Shown here: piece by piece, positions 62,802 through 64,000 of the stretch
How positions within the stretch are numbered: the first letter of the stretch is position 1
Layout: every line of letters starts with the position of its first letter
Source of the DNA: IOR16 sp963521065
Lineage (GTDB): Bacteria; Bacillota; Clostridia; Peptostreptococcales; Anaerovoracaceae
Reading direction: 5' to 3'
DNA: 64,000 bases
Assembly (NCBI GenBank): GCA_963521065.1
Contig: CAUQTI010000012.1
Span: 1-64,000, forward strand
Position numbers and translations under genes: made by a program
Notes under the pieces: generated by a model
Databases searched by the model: none
What the model saw: only the letters and a program-made list of their open reading frames with translations
Told to the model about the DNA's origin: nothing

Positions 62802-64000
62802 TTACTCCTTATTTTTTTCAACCTGAGGGATATGTACTCTCAGAAGAAAAACTCCTTCTTCCTTATTTTCTTCATAAAAAATAAAACCCCCTAATCTTTC
62901 TATAATTTCTTTTACAATATCCATTCCAAATCCGTGGTTCTCTCCGTTTTTTTTCGTTGTCAGTAATTTCCCGTCATCCATCAGCACTTTTCCATTGTAA
63001 GAATTGGCCACTTCCAAAGTCACCCAATCTTTATCCTTGCTGCTGCTTACTGTGAAAAAACGCTTTTCGGCAGGAACTTCCAGGCATGCCTCAATCGCAT
63101 TATTTGTGACATTTGCAAAAACACGAATTGCATCCATTAATGTCAAGCCTGTATGTTTTGGTGCAAAAACATTAAAAGAAAATTTAATTTGTTTTTCTTC
63201 ACAGAAATTCGCCAAATCCTGCAGCATCGCATCCAGCACAACATCATTTGAATATTTTTTATGGACTTTTACCCTTTTTTGCATGTCATCATAGATGTTA
63301 TCAATAAGCAGAATTGCTTTTTCACCGTCTCCACCCCGAATCAACGCCTTTACTGACGCCATCATAGTCTTATAGTCATGCTTAAACATTTGAAAGCTTT
63401 CCGTATATTTTTGGTAAGACTTATAGTGGCGCAGTTGTCTGGCATACTGCTCTTCCAGCATTTTATTCGTCCATTGAGATTCAACAAGCTCCGCGTTTTG
63501 AATCGACTGATAGATTGCATAAATCAACATGCTTAACGTTAAAACACTGGCGCCAAGTACAACCCCCATATACCATATATTATTTGATAATATATAACGT
63601 CCTGCATTCATCGTTGCAAGGTTTGCGGAAGCTGCCATCTCATATATGACAACGGGTCTGAGTTGCCTTTTATCCATCAAAAACACTTTGAATTTGTCAT
63701 CCGGAAGAATTGTCTTCCTTAAAATCATAAAAAATAAGAAAGCAAAAGGAAATGCGACAAGTGTAATCTTGTAATACAATACATCATCAAATAAAAAGTC
63801 ACGCCCTGGAAATAAAAATACACTGATTGCAGTGAACATCCCTCGAAAACAATAGGCACTCAGTACACAAATACTTGCTCCATAGAATGCCTGCATCCAA
63901 TTCATTCCAATACTTCCGCGAAGACCCATTGTCATGACAAATAGTATAACAACGATATTCCAGTAATTTAAATCATAAATAGTAAGAAGTATATATGCAC
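62802..64000 (-). CDS. GHKL (AgrC-type) sensor histidine kinase, N-terminus outside window
   Basis: The frame stays open to the window edge, so the true start lies beyond 64000; an internal Met at 63935 is unlikely to be the start because membrane-like sequence continues before it. At least six membrane segments are followed by the phospho-His in QMFKHDYKTMMASV, the Asn box VTNNAIEACLE and GFGMDIVKEIIERLGG. This is the quorum or peptide-sensing GHKL class. The partner regulator should lie beyond the window. Confidence 0.82.
   Translation of the reverse strand, partial: AYILLTIYDLNYWNIVVILFVMTMGLRGSIGMNWMQAFYGASICVLSAYCFRGMFTAISVFLFPGRDFLFDDVLYYKITLVAFPFAFLFFMILRKTILPDDKFKVFLMDKRQLRPVVIYEMAASANLATMNAGRYILSNNIWYMGVVLGASVLTLSMLIYAIYQSIQNAELVESQWTNKMLEEQYARQLRHYKSYQKYTESFQMFKHDYKTMMASVKALIRGGDGEKAILLIDNIYDDMQKRVKVHKKYSNDVVLDAMLQDLANFCEEKQIKFSFNVFAPKHTGLTLMDAIRVFANVTNNAIEACLEVPAEKRFFTVSSSKDKDWVTLEVANSYNGKVLMDDGKLLTTKKNGENHGFGMDIVKEIIERLGGFIFYEENKEEGVFLLRVHIPQVEKNKE

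Noticed and set aside
1..64000. CRISPR array or rRNA genes
   Set aside because: No regularly spaced repeats or rRNA-like sequence were seen on reading through.

Overview
The window looks like a chromosome segment of a low-GC, anaerobic, amino-acid-fermenting Clostridia member (Firmicutes). The reasons are two glycyl radical enzymes with activases, 2-amino-4-oxopentanoate thiolase, B12 mutase genes, a clostridial-type PEP carboxykinase, a YtaF-like sporulation protein, strong AGGAGG ribosome sites and sigma-54 control. I cannot name the species from sequence alone; a relative of Peptostreptococcales/Anaerovoracaceae is a guess.

Layout. 1-4.25 kb: the distal part of a Tn4451-like mobilizable element (sensor kinase tail, possible oriT hairpin, MobC, relaxase, TnpW, TnpX-type serine recombinase). 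4.3-12.5 kb: a housekeeping block, mainly on the minus strand (UPF0182 membrane protein, PEP carboxykinase, acidic zinc-ribbon membrane protein, three tiny proteins, tRNA-Lys). 12.6-34.7 kb: a large catabolic locus that I read as anaerobic (hydroxy)proline degradation. It has a sigma-54 activator and a LysR regulator; a HypD-like glycyl radical enzyme with its activase; a proline-racemase-family epimerase; a second activase and a second, non-HypD glycyl radical enzyme; NhaC and SNF transporters; two dehydrogenases; a MutL-like protein with a one-chain B12 mutase; OrtA-OrtB; and a P5C reductase. 34.9-47.1 kb: an M20 amidohydrolase with a YfcC carrier, a YtaF-like protein, a complete Liv-type ABC importer, a GlnK/GlnL-like two-component system and an AGCS symporter, followed by tRNA-Pro. 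47.5-62.8 kb: an accessory island with a five-gene MORC/Z1/AIPR restriction-modification operon, two broken serine recombinases, an AT-rich three-gene operon of unknown function and further orphan small genes. 62.8 kb to the end: a GHKL sensor kinase running off the window.

How the catabolic genes may work together (inference). The HypD branch would dehydrate trans-4-hydroxy-L-proline to pyrroline-5-carboxylate, which P5C reductase turns into proline. The epimerase would interconvert L- and D-configured 4-hydroxyprolines. The second glycyl radical enzyme keeps the catalytic Cys, Glu and Gly but lacks the Asp expected in HypD. With OrtAB downstream, it is a good candidate for the ring-opening C-N lyase (HplG type) that makes 2-amino-4-oxopentanoate, which OrtAB splits to acetyl-CoA and alanine. 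The epimerase and the second activase/enzyme pair face away from each other. Each has a near-perfect -24/-12 promoter, and three copies of an 18-bp dyad between them look like activator sites for the sigma-54 regulator encoded nearby. The B12 mutase with its MutL partner has no obvious step in the known pathway and is the most interesting unknown.
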